In this document: one piece after another, positions 33,870 through 46,254 of the stretch | Numbering within the stretch: the first letter of the stretch is position 1 | How the letters are laid out: each line of letters begins with the position of its first letter | Assembly: GCF_021502675.1 (NCBI RefSeq) | Contig: NZ_JAKFHA010000021.1 | Location: 1-64,000, forward strand | Direction: 5' to 3' | From: Yinghuangia soli | GTDB lineage: Bacteria; Actinomycetota; Actinomycetes; Streptomycetales; Streptomycetaceae | DNA length: 64,000 nucleotides | Position numbers and translations under genes: made by a program | The notes under the pieces: model-generated | What the model was told of the DNA's origin: nothing | What the model saw: the letters and a program-made list of their open reading frames with translations, nothing else | Databases searched by the model: none

Positions 33870-35702
33870 CTATGTCGTCCGTGGTCGATCCGAGGCCGCG
33901 GCACCTCGACGGAACTGCGCTGCGTGCAGGGCACGGTAAGCACCGCCCGTCCTGGCCACGAGCTCTTGGTGAGTGCCTTGTTCGACGATTCGTCCTCGCT
34001 CCATGACCACGATCGTGTCGGCGTCGCGGATCGTGGACAGACGATGGGCGATCACAAACGCGGTCCGCCCCTCACGCAGCCGGGCCATGGCCTGCTGGAT
34101 CAGCACCTCGGTACGGGTGTCGACGGAACTGGTCGCCTCATCCAGGATCAGGATCGTGGGGTCGGCGAGAAAGGCTCTGGCAATGGTGAGGAGCTGCTTC
34201 TCCCCCGCGCTGAGGCCGGCCCCGCCCTCATCGTCCAGCACCGTTTCGTATCCGGCCGGCAGTGTGCGGATGAAGCGGTCGGCATGAGCGGATCTGGCGG
34301 CCGCGACCACCTGTTCCCGCGTGGCATGCCGGGCGCCGTAGGCGATGTTGTCGGCAATCGTGCCGCCGAAAAGCCACGTGTCCTGCAGCACCATGCCGAT
34401 GCGGGATCGAAGGTCGGCGCGGGACATGGTCGCGATGTCGACTCCGTCGAGGGTGATGCGTCCTCCGGTGATCTCGTAGAACCGCATCAGGAGATTGACG
34501 AGCGTGGTCTTGCCCGCGCCGGTGGGCCCGACAATGGCCACGGTGTGACCGGGTTCCGCAACCAGAGACAGCGACTCGATCAGCGGCTCGGCCAGGGTGT
34601 ACCTGAAAGAGACGTCCTCGAATGCGACGCGGCCGGCACCCGATGACGGCACAGGCACGGCAGGCTCGGGCTTCTCCTCGCTCGCGTCGAGCAGGTCGAA
34701 CACCCGCTCGGCCGAGGCCATCCCGGACTGAACCATGCCCAGCATGCCCGCGATCATCCCGAGCGGCTGACTGAACTGCCGGGAGAACTGGACGAAGGCC
34801 TGGACTTCGCCGACGGTGAGCGCCCCGGAGGCGATCCGGAGGCCGCCGACGGCCGCAACGAGCACGTAGTTGAGGTTGCCCACGAACATCATCAGGGGCT
34901 GGGTCAGTCCTGACGTTGCCTGGGCGCGCCGAGAAGCCTCGTAAAGGCTCTCGTTCTCGGCGTCGAACGCCGCGAGCGCCTGGTCCTCGCGGCCGAAGGC
35001 CTTGACCAGGGCGTGCCCTGTGTACATCTCCTCGATGTGGCCGTTGAGGCGCCCCGTGTGGCGCCACTGTCGGGTGAACTCGGGCTGGGAGCGCTTGCCG
35101 ATCCACGCCATTGCGAGCAAGGAGAGCGGCACGGTCAGCAAGGCGATCAGCGCCAGCAGCCAGGAGATCCAGAACATCACCCCGAGAACCGCGACGATGG
35201 TCAACGCCGACATGACCAGCTGACCGACGACCTGCTGCAGGCACTGCGCGAGGTTGTCGATGTCGTTGGTGACCCGGCTGATGATGTCGCCGCGCCGCTT
35301 GCGGTCGTAGTAGCTCAGCGGAATCCGGGAGAGCTTGCGCTCGACGTCGTGCCGCATCTGACGAGCGGCATGTTGCACGGCGGTGTTCGCGAGGCGGCCT
35401 TGCACGACACCGCACAGCCCCCCGGCGACGTAGACCGCTGCCGTCCAGGCGAGCACCCGGGCCACGGCCCCGAAGTCGATGCCCGCGCCGGCGTCGTCCA
35501 GGATGCCGCTGACGACGAGGTCGGTCGCATGGCCCAGCAGAACCGGGCCGGCCACGGTCAGGCCAACACTGGCCACGCCGAGTACGAGCAGCGCGGTGAA
35601 CTGTCCGCGCCGCTGAGCCAACAGCCGCACGGTGCGGGCTGCGGTCCCGACGAAATCCGACGAGTGCTCAGGGTGGTCGGCGTCGGTCTTGGCGCCGCTC
35701 AC
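33870..35702 (-). CDS. ABC exporter half-transporter (TMD-NBD), subunit 2
   Basis: A 610-residue type IV exporter subunit. Six spans (GQFTALLVLGVASVGLTVAGPVLL onward) are followed by a nucleotide-binding domain with Walker A VGPTGAGKTTLV, signature GLSAGEKQLLTIARA (Ala in place of the second Gly) and Walker B ILILDEATSSVDTRTE. The ATG overlaps the stop of the upstream subunit gene by four bases (ATGA), so the two form a heterodimer. Such pairs usually export drugs, lipids or peptides. It is the last gene of the lac-gal run, an odd place for an exporter; a role in sugar or glycoside efflux is only inferred. Confidence 0.92.
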   Translation of the reverse strand: MSGAKTDADHPEHSSDFVGTAARTVRLLAQRRGQFTALLVLGVASVGLTVAGPVLLGHATDLVVSGILDDAGAGIDFGAVARVLAWTAAVYVAGGLCGVVQGRLANTAVQHAARQMRHDVERKLSRIPLSYYDRKRRGDIISRVTNDIDNLAQCLQQVVGQLVMSALTIVAVLGVMFWISWLLALIALLTVPLSLLAMAWIGKRSQPEFTRQWRHTGRLNGHIEEMYTGHALVKAFGREDQALAAFDAENESLYEASRRAQATSGLTQPLMMFVGNLNYVLVAAVGGLRIASGALTVGEVQAFVQFSRQFSQPLGMIAGMLGMVQSGMASAERVFDLLDASEEKPEPAVPVPSSGAGRVAFEDVSFRYTLAEPLIESLSLVAEPGHTVAIVGPTGAGKTTLVNLLMRFYEITGGRITLDGVDIATMSRADLRSRIGMVLQDTWLFGGTIADNIAYGARHATREQVVAAARSAHADRFIRTLPAGYETVLDDEGGAGLSAGEKQLLTIARAFLADPTILILDEATSSVDTRTEVLIQQAMARLREGRTAFVIAHRLSTIRDADTIVVMERGRIVEQGTHQELVARTGGAYRALHAAQFRRGAAASDRPRTT

Positions 35703-37432
35703 GCCGCTTCCTCCTCGGTCAGCTGTGAGAGGACGATTTCCCGGTAGGTCGGGTTGCCGGCAAGGAGTTCGGGATGCGTACCCTCGCCAACGATGCGGCC
35801 TGCGTCGAGAACCACGATCCGATCCGCGTCACGGATGCTGTTCACCCTCTGGGCGACCACAATGACGGCGGCTTCCGAGGTTTCTCGGGCCAGCGCGGCG
35901 CGCAGCCGCGCATCGGTGGCATAGTCCAACGCCGAGAAGGAGTCGTCGAACAGGTACACCTGCGGACGGCCCACCAGCGCTCGGGCTATGGCGAGGCGTT
36001 GCCGCTGCCCGCCGGAGACGTTGCCGCCCCCCTGGGCGATCCGCGCGTCGAGGCCGTCAGGGAGTGCCGCGACGAAGTCGCGCGCCTGGGCGATCTCCAG
36101 AGCGCGCCAGAGGTCTTCATCGGTGGCGCCGGGTGCGCCGTAGCGCAGGTTCGAGGCGACGGTGCCGGAGAAGAGGAACGGGCGCTGCGGGACGTAGCCG
36201 ACCGTGCCGGCGAGCACGGCCGGGTCGAGTTCGCGGACATCGACTCCGCCGACCAGGACCCGGCCGTCCGTGGCATCCGACAGGCGGGGGATCAGGGCCA
36301 GCAGGGTGCTCTTGCCGCTCCCGGTGCCACCGATGATCGCGGTCGTCTCTCCTGGGCCCACGCTGAGGGACACGGCCTCGAGCACGCTCTTCTCCGCTCC
36401 CGGAAACCGGAAGGTGATGTCGCACAGCTCGACGTGGCCGCGGCGGATGAGCGTGTGGACCGGCCGTAGCGGCGGAGCCACCGAGCTTTGCGTCTCGAGG
36501 ACTTCGACGATGCGCCGGGCGCTGACCTCGGCCCGCGGGATCCACAGCAGCATGAATGTGGCCATCACCGCGGCCATCAGCATCATGAGCACGTAACTGA
36601 TGAACGCCGTCAGGCCGCCGATGGTCATCTCGCCGTCGGCCACGCGCTGGGCGCCGAACCACAGGACGGCGACGCCCGCGACGTTGGCGATGGTCATCAC
36701 GGCCGGGAACATCCAGGCCATCACGTGACCGACGCGCAGCGACACATCCGTGAGATCGCTGTTCGCGGCTCCGAAGCGGCGGCTTTCGTGTTCTTCCTTG
36801 ACGAAGGCGCGGATGACCCGGAGCCCGGTTATCTGTTCGCGCAGAATGCGGTTCACCGTGTCGACGCTCGTCTGCAGGGCGGTCGACAGCGGTGCCAGGC
36901 GGCGGAGGATCGCGCCGATCGCGACGCCCAGGACAGGAATGAGCACGACGAGAGCGAGTGAAAGCCCAGGGTCCTGGTCAATGGCCAGCGCAACTCCGCC
37001 CAGGCACATGATGGGTGCGGAGACCATCAGGGTCAGCGTGAGCAGGACCAGCATCTGCACCTGCTGAACGTCGTTCGTGGTCCTCGTGATCAGCGACGGC
37101 GCACCGAAGCGGCCCAACTCGCGTGCGGAAAAGGTCTGCACGTGGGCGAAGACGGCCCGGCGGACGTCCCGTCCGAAGGCCATACCCACGCGCGCGCCGA
37201 TCCGGGCCGCGCCGTAGGCGCACACCAGCTGGGTGAGTGCGATGGCCGCCATGACTGCGCCGGCGTAGACGATGTAGCGCTGGTCGTTGTGCGCCACCCC
37301 GTGGTCGAGGATCCGGGCGTTCAGGTTGGGCAGGTACAAGGTGGCCGCGGTCTGGACGAGCTGGAGGACCATGAGCAGCGCTACGGCACGGGAGTAGGGC
37401 CGGAGGTGGTCTCGCACCAGTCGGATCAGCAC
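35699..37432 (-). CDS. ABC exporter half-transporter (TMD-NBD), subunit 1
   Basis: A 577-residue partner subunit. It starts VLIRLVRDHLRPYSRAVALLM, has six spans, Walker A IGGTGSGKSTLL, signature NVSGGQRQRLAIARA and Walker B VYLFDDSFSALD. Here the catalytic Glu after Walker B is Asp (FDDS), as in the degenerate site of heterodimeric exporters such as TM287/288. GTG at 37432 has GGAGG six bases upstream. It is 81 bp downstream of galM, and no terminator is seen between them. Confidence 0.92.
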   Translation of the reverse strand: MLIRLVRDHLRPYSRAVALLMVLQLVQTAATLYLPNLNARILDHGVAHNDQRYIVYAGAVMAAIALTQLVCAYGAARIGARVGMAFGRDVRRAVFAHVQTFSARELGRFGAPSLITRTTNDVQQVQMLVLLTLTLMVSAPIMCLGGVALAIDQDPGLSLALVVLIPVLGVAIGAILRRLAPLSTALQTSVDTVNRILREQITGLRVIRAFVKEEHESRRFGAANSDLTDVSLRVGHVMAWMFPAVMTIANVAGVAVLWFGAQRVADGEMTIGGLTAFISYVLMMLMAAVMATFMLLWIPRAEVSARRIVEVLETQSSVAPPLRPVHTLIRRGHVELCDITFRFPGAEKSVLEAVSLSVGPGETTAIIGGTGSGKSTLLALIPRLSDATDGRVLVGGVDVRELDPAVLAGTVGYVPQRPFLFSGTVASNLRYGAPGATDEDLWRALEIAQARDFVAALPDGLDARIAQGGGNVSGGQRQRLAIARALVGRPQVYLFDDSFSALDYATDARLRAALARETSEAAVIVVAQRVNSIRDADRIVVLDAGRIVGEGTHPELLAGNPTYREIVLSQLTEEEAA

Positions 37433-37513
37433 ACTCGTCCTCCGAGCATGGGCAATGGAGCAGCATCGAATCACGTATGAGATACACAAAATAGCGGACC
37501 GCGAGGAGCCCTT

Positions 37514-38572
37514 TCAGGGCGTCGATCGCGGTGGCTCCGCACCGACACCGAAGCGGTATTCAGTGACCGAGGCGTATCCCTGTTCTGGGCGCAGGACCGT
37601 GGACGGGTACTCCGGGCGGTTGGGGGCGTCGGGAAAGTGCTGGGTCTCCAGGCACACTGCATGGTGCCGATCGAACGGTGCTGTAAGGAAGTTGCCGGTG
37701 TAGACCTGGATGCCCGGTTCGGTGGTCCACACCTCGAGGGCCCTGCCGGTGGGAGGGTGCGTGAGACGGGCCGCTCGGCGCGGAGTGGGTGAGACTCCCC
37801 CGCGCAGGGCGAAGCAGTGATCCAGGCCTCCGGCCGCGACGATGCCCGGGTGCGAATTGGCCAGCGTCTCCCCGAGTCGGCCGCCCAGCGCGAAAGGGGT
37901 CCCTGCAGTGGGTGCAAGAGGGCCCAGGGGTATCTGCGTCGCGTCGGTCGCCAGATACATGTCGGCTTCCACCGTCAGCGCGTGGTCGCTGACGCTGTCG
38001 CTCTCCGCCAGGTTCCAATAGGCGTGCTGGGTGAGGTTGATGACCGTCGGCCGGTCGGTGGCCGCGCGGTAGCGCACCGCGAGCGTGCCGTGTTCGTCGA
38101 GGCTGTAGATCACGTGGACGTCGAGGTTGCCGGGGAACCCCATGTCCCCGTGCGGGCTGCGCAGTCGCAGGGCGACCCCGGCGCTGTCGGGCGTGCGGAT
38201 CCCGGACGCGTCCCAGACCCGCCGGTGGAAGCCGTCCGGTCCACCATGCAGGGTGTGCGGTCCGTCGTTGGCTTCCAACTTGTGCTCGCTGCCGTCCAGG
38301 ACAAACCGGCCATGCGCGATGCGGTTGGCGTAGCGCCCGACGACCGCACCGAGGTAGGAGGGGTCGGCTGCGTATGCCTCGACGGAGGGCAGGCCGAGGA
38401 CGGTTTCGAGGGAGCCAGCGTCCGCCGTGGGGATCCGACACGACTGGAGCGTCGCTCCGTAGGTCAGGACGGCGGCACTGTGGCCTCCCGGGGCGCGGAG
38501 CACCCAGCGGTGGACCGGCGTCCCGTCCGGCGCGTGGCCGAAAGGGTGCTCGGTGACGCTCAGACCGGACAT
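37514..38572 (-). CDS. galM: Aldose 1-epimerase (galactose mutarotase)
   Basis: A 352-residue mutarotase. It has VVGRYANRIAHGRF near residue 78, NLTQHAYWNL with the catalytic His near 179, and the catalytic Glu in ETQHFPDAPNRPEYPSTVLRPEQ near 315. It interconverts the alpha and beta anomers of galactose released by LacZ, feeding GalK. The start overlaps the end of galK by 13 bases. It is the last Leloir gene before the ABC exporter pair. Confidence 0.95.
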   Translation of the reverse strand: MSGLSVTEHPFGHAPDGTPVHRWVLRAPGGHSAAVLTYGATLQSCRIPTADAGSLETVLGLPSVEAYAADPSYLGAVVGRYANRIAHGRFVLDGSEHKLEANDGPHTLHGGPDGFHRRVWDASGIRTPDSAGVALRLRSPHGDMGFPGNLDVHVIYSLDEHGTLAVRYRAATDRPTVINLTQHAYWNLAESDSVSDHALTVEADMYLATDATQIPLGPLAPTAGTPFALGGRLGETLANSHPGIVAAGGLDHCFALRGGVSPTPRRAARLTHPPTGRALEVWTTEPGIQVYTGNFLTAPFDRHHAVCLETQHFPDAPNRPEYPSTVLRPEQGYASVTEYRFGVGAEPPRSTP

Positions 38573-39696
38573 GGGCCGGCTCCCTGCGACGGCTGGACGG
38601 ACAGGAACACAGGCTCGGGAAGGCCGGCTTCCTTTGCTGCAGCAGATACCGCGTCCGCCACGGCATCGCGGCGGTCGCCGTCCACAAGGGCGAGCACCGA
38701 GCCTCCGAAGCCGCCTCCGATCATGCGCGCGCCGTAGGCGCCCGCGGCAACGGCCGCATCGGCGGCGCTGTCCAACTCGACGCTGCTGACCTGGTAGTCG
38801 TCGCGCAGGGATCGATGCGAGGCGGAGAGCAGGGCGCCGAGGCCCCGCGGGTCGGCGCCGCCTTCCAGCAGCGCCACCGTGTCGGTGACCCGAGCGTTCT
38901 CCGTGACCACATGGCGGGTGCGCCGGGCGAGCACGGGATCGATAGTCGGCAGTGCCGCCGGGAGCGCATGCGGCTCCAGGTCACGCAAGGAGGCGATGCC
39001 GAGGTGTCCGCATGCCTCGGCGCATTCGCGGCGCCTGCGGGCGTATTCACCGTCGACGAGCCGATGCGGCGCCTGGGTGTCGATGACCAGCAGATCCAGT
39101 CCCGCGGTGGCCGCGTCGAAGGGCACGTGCCTGACGGTCATGTCCCGGGTGTCGAGGAACAGCAGGTGGCCGGCCTGGGAGAGCATGGCCGCCGACTGAT
39201 CCATGACGCCGCAGGGCATGCCGACGAAGTCGTTCTCGGCTTTGTGGGCGACATCGATGAGCATTCGCTGTTCCAGCCGGAGGCCAAACAGTTCGTTCAG
39301 GGCACCGGCCACGGCGCATTCCAGCGCGGCGGAGGACGAGAGGCCGGCGCCGCGCGGCACGTCCCCGTCGATGTGGATGTCGACGCCGTGCACCGCGTGG
39401 CCTCGGCGCGCCAGCTCCCAGACGACGCCGGCGGCATATGCAGCGCCCCCGGACACGGCCCCCGGAGTCAGGTCCGTCAAGTCCATGGAGTCGACCGCAT
39501 CGGGGACCTGCGCGGAAGCGATGCGGACGAGCCCGTCGGATCGCGGCGCCACACGCGCGGTCACACCGTGCGGAATCGCGGCCGGAAGAACGAATCCGTC
39601 GTTGTAGTCCGTGTGTTCGCCGATGACGTTGATGCGGCCGGGGGCCCGCCAGGCGAGAGTGGGGACGCGGTCAAACACGTCGTTGAAGGTGGTCAT
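38560..39696 (-). CDS. galK: Galactokinase
   Basis: A 378-residue GHMP kinase. The galactokinase signature is WRAPGRINVIGEHTDYNDGFVLP near residue 20. The ATP motif is PRGAGLSSSAALE near 118, and GARMIGGGFGGSVLAL near 335 is the third GHMP motif. It phosphorylates galactose at C1. ATG at 39696 overlaps the galE stop by four bases (ATGA); the longer frame to 40038 is rejected because it would lie inside galE. Confidence 0.95.
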   Translation of the reverse strand: MTTFNDVFDRVPTLAWRAPGRINVIGEHTDYNDGFVLPAAIPHGVTARVAPRSDGLVRIASAQVPDAVDSMDLTDLTPGAVSGGAAYAAGVVWELARRGHAVHGVDIHIDGDVPRGAGLSSSAALECAVAGALNELFGLRLEQRMLIDVAHKAENDFVGMPCGVMDQSAAMLSQAGHLLFLDTRDMTVRHVPFDAATAGLDLLVIDTQAPHRLVDGEYARRRRECAEACGHLGIASLRDLEPHALPAALPTIDPVLARRTRHVVTENARVTDTVALLEGGADPRGLGALLSASHRSLRDDYQVSSVELDSAADAAVAAGAYGARMIGGGFGGSVLALVDGDRRDAVADAVSAAAKEAGLPEPVFLSVQPSQGAGPCPV

Positions 39697-40655
39697 GCAA
39701 TGTCCTTTGCGGTGTGGAAGGCCCAGGCGTCGCCGACGATGGTCCGCAGCTCCGGATGTCGGGGCCGCCAACCGAGCAGCGCCTGCGCGCGCTCCGCCGA
39801 GGCGACCAGTGCCGCCGGGTCGCCAGGACGGCGCGGCCCTTCCAGCGCGGGTATGGAGCGACCGGTCACCAGCCGCGCGGTGTCGATGACTTCGCGTACG
39901 GAGAAGCCGGTGCCATTGCCGAGGTTGTATATCTCGTGCTTGCCGGCCGCGGCGTTCTCCAAGGCGAGCAGATGGGCTCGTGCCAGGTCGGCGACGTGGA
40001 TGTAGTCCCGGACGCATGTGCCGTCCGTAGTGTCCCAATCAGTGCCGTGGATGACGATGTGGTCCCGCTTCCCCTGCGCCACATCCAGGATGAGTGGGAT
40101 GAGGTGGCTCTCGCGGGCGTGGCGCTCGCCGAGGCCGGCGTGTGCGCCCGCAACGTTGAAGTAGCGCAGCGACACCGCAGCCAGGCCGTATGCGCGTGCG
40201 TAAGAGTCGAGCAGTTGATCAACGGCCAGCTTGGAAGCTCCGTACGGGTTGGTCGGCCGCGCCTCCGCAGTCTCGCGAACGGGTGTAGTGGTCGGGTCTC
40301 CATACACAGCTGCGGTGGAGGAGAAGACGAAGCGAGGCACGCTGTGCTGCCGGGCCGCGTCGGCCAAGGCAAGGGAGCCGACGACGTTCGCCTGCCAGTA
40401 GGCGGCAGGGTCGGCTACAGAGTCCGCAACCAGCGATCGGGCGGCCAAGTGGACGACCGCGTCATAACGTTCGCGCGACATGACATTGCCTGCGGTGCGT
40501 ATGTCGGCCTGGACGAACTCGGCGGCGGCCGGGACAGCGTCGCGGTGTCCGGTCGAGAGGTCGTCCAGAACGGTCACCGCATGCCCGGCCTCCAGGAGCA
40601 CGGCAGTGGTCACCGACCCGATGTAGCCGGCTCCGCCGGTCACCAACACGCGCAT
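39693..40655 (-). CDS. galE: UDP-glucose 4-epimerase
   Basis: A 320-residue extended SDR. It has MRVLVTGGAGYIGS at the N-terminus, SSTAAVYG with the catalytic Ser, and NPYGASK with Tyr and Lys. RYFNVAGAHAGLGERH and NLGNGTGFSVREVI are typical GalE segments. It interconverts UDP-galactose and UDP-glucose. ATG at 40655 shares one base with the galT stop (TGATG). Confidence 0.95.
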   Translation of the reverse strand: MRVLVTGGAGYIGSVTTAVLLEAGHAVTVLDDLSTGHRDAVPAAAEFVQADIRTAGNVMSRERYDAVVHLAARSLVADSVADPAAYWQANVVGSLALADAARQHSVPRFVFSSTAAVYGDPTTTPVRETAEARPTNPYGASKLAVDQLLDSYARAYGLAAVSLRYFNVAGAHAGLGERHARESHLIPLILDVAQGKRDHIVIHGTDWDTTDGTCVRDYIHVADLARAHLLALENAAAGKHEIYNLGNGTGFSVREVIDTARLVTGRSIPALEGPRRPGDPAALVASAERAQALLGWRPRHPELRTIVGDAWAFHTAKDIA

Positions 40656-41761
40656 CACATTGCTCCGTCGTCGCCGCGGAGCATGGCGGCGGCGCGTTCG
40701 GGGGCAATGTCGTTGATGAACACGTCCATGCCGGACTCGGACCCCGCCAGAAACTTCAGCTTTCCGGGGCTTCGCCTGGTGGAGAACAACTCGAGGTGAA
40801 GCCAAGAGACTTCGCGATCACGGCGGACGGGGGCCTGGTGCCACGCGGCAATGTACGGCATCGGCATCCCGAACACCGCATCCAGGCGGCGCAGGACGTC
40901 CAGGTAGACCAGCGCCAGGTCGTCCCGCGCCGCCTTGTCGAGCGCGGGCAGATCGGGGACGCGACGCAGCGGATACAGGTGCACCTCGAACGGCCAGCGC
41001 GCCGCGGCCGGGACGAAGGCGGCCCAGTGCTCGGTACGGACGATGACCCTTACGCCTGCATCCAGTTCCGCTTGGAGTAGGTCTTCGTACAGGTCGCGTC
41101 CGGTGCGGTCGCGGTACCCGCGGACGTTCTGCAGGATGCGCTGCGTCCGAGGGGCGACGAACGGGTATCCGAAGATCTGGCCATGGGGGTGCGCCAGGGT
41201 GACTCCGATTTCCACGCCCCGGTTCTCGAAGACGAATACCTGCTCTATGTCCGGGACTTCGGCCAACGCCGCGGTGCGATCGCTCCATGCATCGATGACC
41301 GTGCGCACTCGCACCGGTGCCAAGTCACCAAACGAGGCGTTGTGGTCGCTGGTGAAGCAGACCACCTCGCACCGGCCGAGGCCGGCGCGCACGGCGTGCG
41401 CGTCGTCGGCCGCGGCCGGCACCCCCGGGACCAGGTCAGGCTCGGGGGACGTCATGGCCAGGGACGGGAATCGGTTCTCGAAGACCGCGACGTCGTAGGC
41501 CCGGGCGGGGATTTCGGTGTCGCGGGATTCTGTGGACGGGCACAGGGGGCAGGCATCGTCGCTCGGCAGGTGGGTGCGCCCCTGACGATGCGTGGCAACC
41601 ACGACCCACTCCCCGCGCAAGGGGTCGAAGCGCAGCGCGGAGGCGGGTTGGTGCGCCGGCAGTTCGCGGCGGTCCGCCGGGACACCGTCGGCGGGGATCT
41701 CGGTGTCGAAGTAGTAGACGAGTTCTCGGCCGTCCGCGAGCCGGTCGGTCAGTTTGTGCAT
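40655..41761 (-). CDS. galT: Galactose-1-phosphate uridylyltransferase
   Basis: A 368-residue HIT-superfamily enzyme. It has a zinc-site CPLCPS near residue 70, FENRFPSL, and the active site HPHGQIFGYPF near 178; WLHLELFSTRRSPGKLKFLAGSE carries the family's C-terminal metal ligands. It exchanges UDP between glucose and galactose 1-phosphates. ATG at 41761 has a weak GAGAG upstream. It lies 40 bp downstream of lacZ. Confidence 0.95.
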   Translation of the reverse strand: MHKLTDRLADGRELVYYFDTEIPADGVPADRRELPAHQPASALRFDPLRGEWVVVATHRQGRTHLPSDDACPLCPSTESRDTEIPARAYDVAVFENRFPSLAMTSPEPDLVPGVPAAADDAHAVRAGLGRCEVVCFTSDHNASFGDLAPVRVRTVIDAWSDRTAALAEVPDIEQVFVFENRGVEIGVTLAHPHGQIFGYPFVAPRTQRILQNVRGYRDRTGRDLYEDLLQAELDAGVRVIVRTEHWAAFVPAAARWPFEVHLYPLRRVPDLPALDKAARDDLALVYLDVLRRLDAVFGMPMPYIAAWHQAPVRRDREVSWLHLELFSTRRSPGKLKFLAGSESGMDVFINDIAPERAAAMLRGDDGAM

Positions 41762-41801
41762 GTCTTGCTCTCTGTTGCCGGGTCGATCGCCATCGGGGCC
41801 G

Positions 41802-46136
<4,335 letters not shown>

Positions 46137-46168
46137 CCCGGCCCGCCGCAGGCAGCCCAGGGCCACCC

Positions 46169-46186
46169 CTCAGGCTTCGGCCTGAG
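46169..46186 (+). terminator. UUCG-tetraloop hairpin
   Basis: CTCAGGC-TTCG-GCCTGAG, a 7-bp stem capped by a stable tetraloop, 32 bp after the Gfo/Idh stop. Confidence 0.6.
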
Positions 46187-46254
46187 CCTTCCGGTCCGCC
46201 GGACCATACTGGAAATCCGAGGTCCGTAATCGGGGTCGTGAAAGCGGTCGGAAC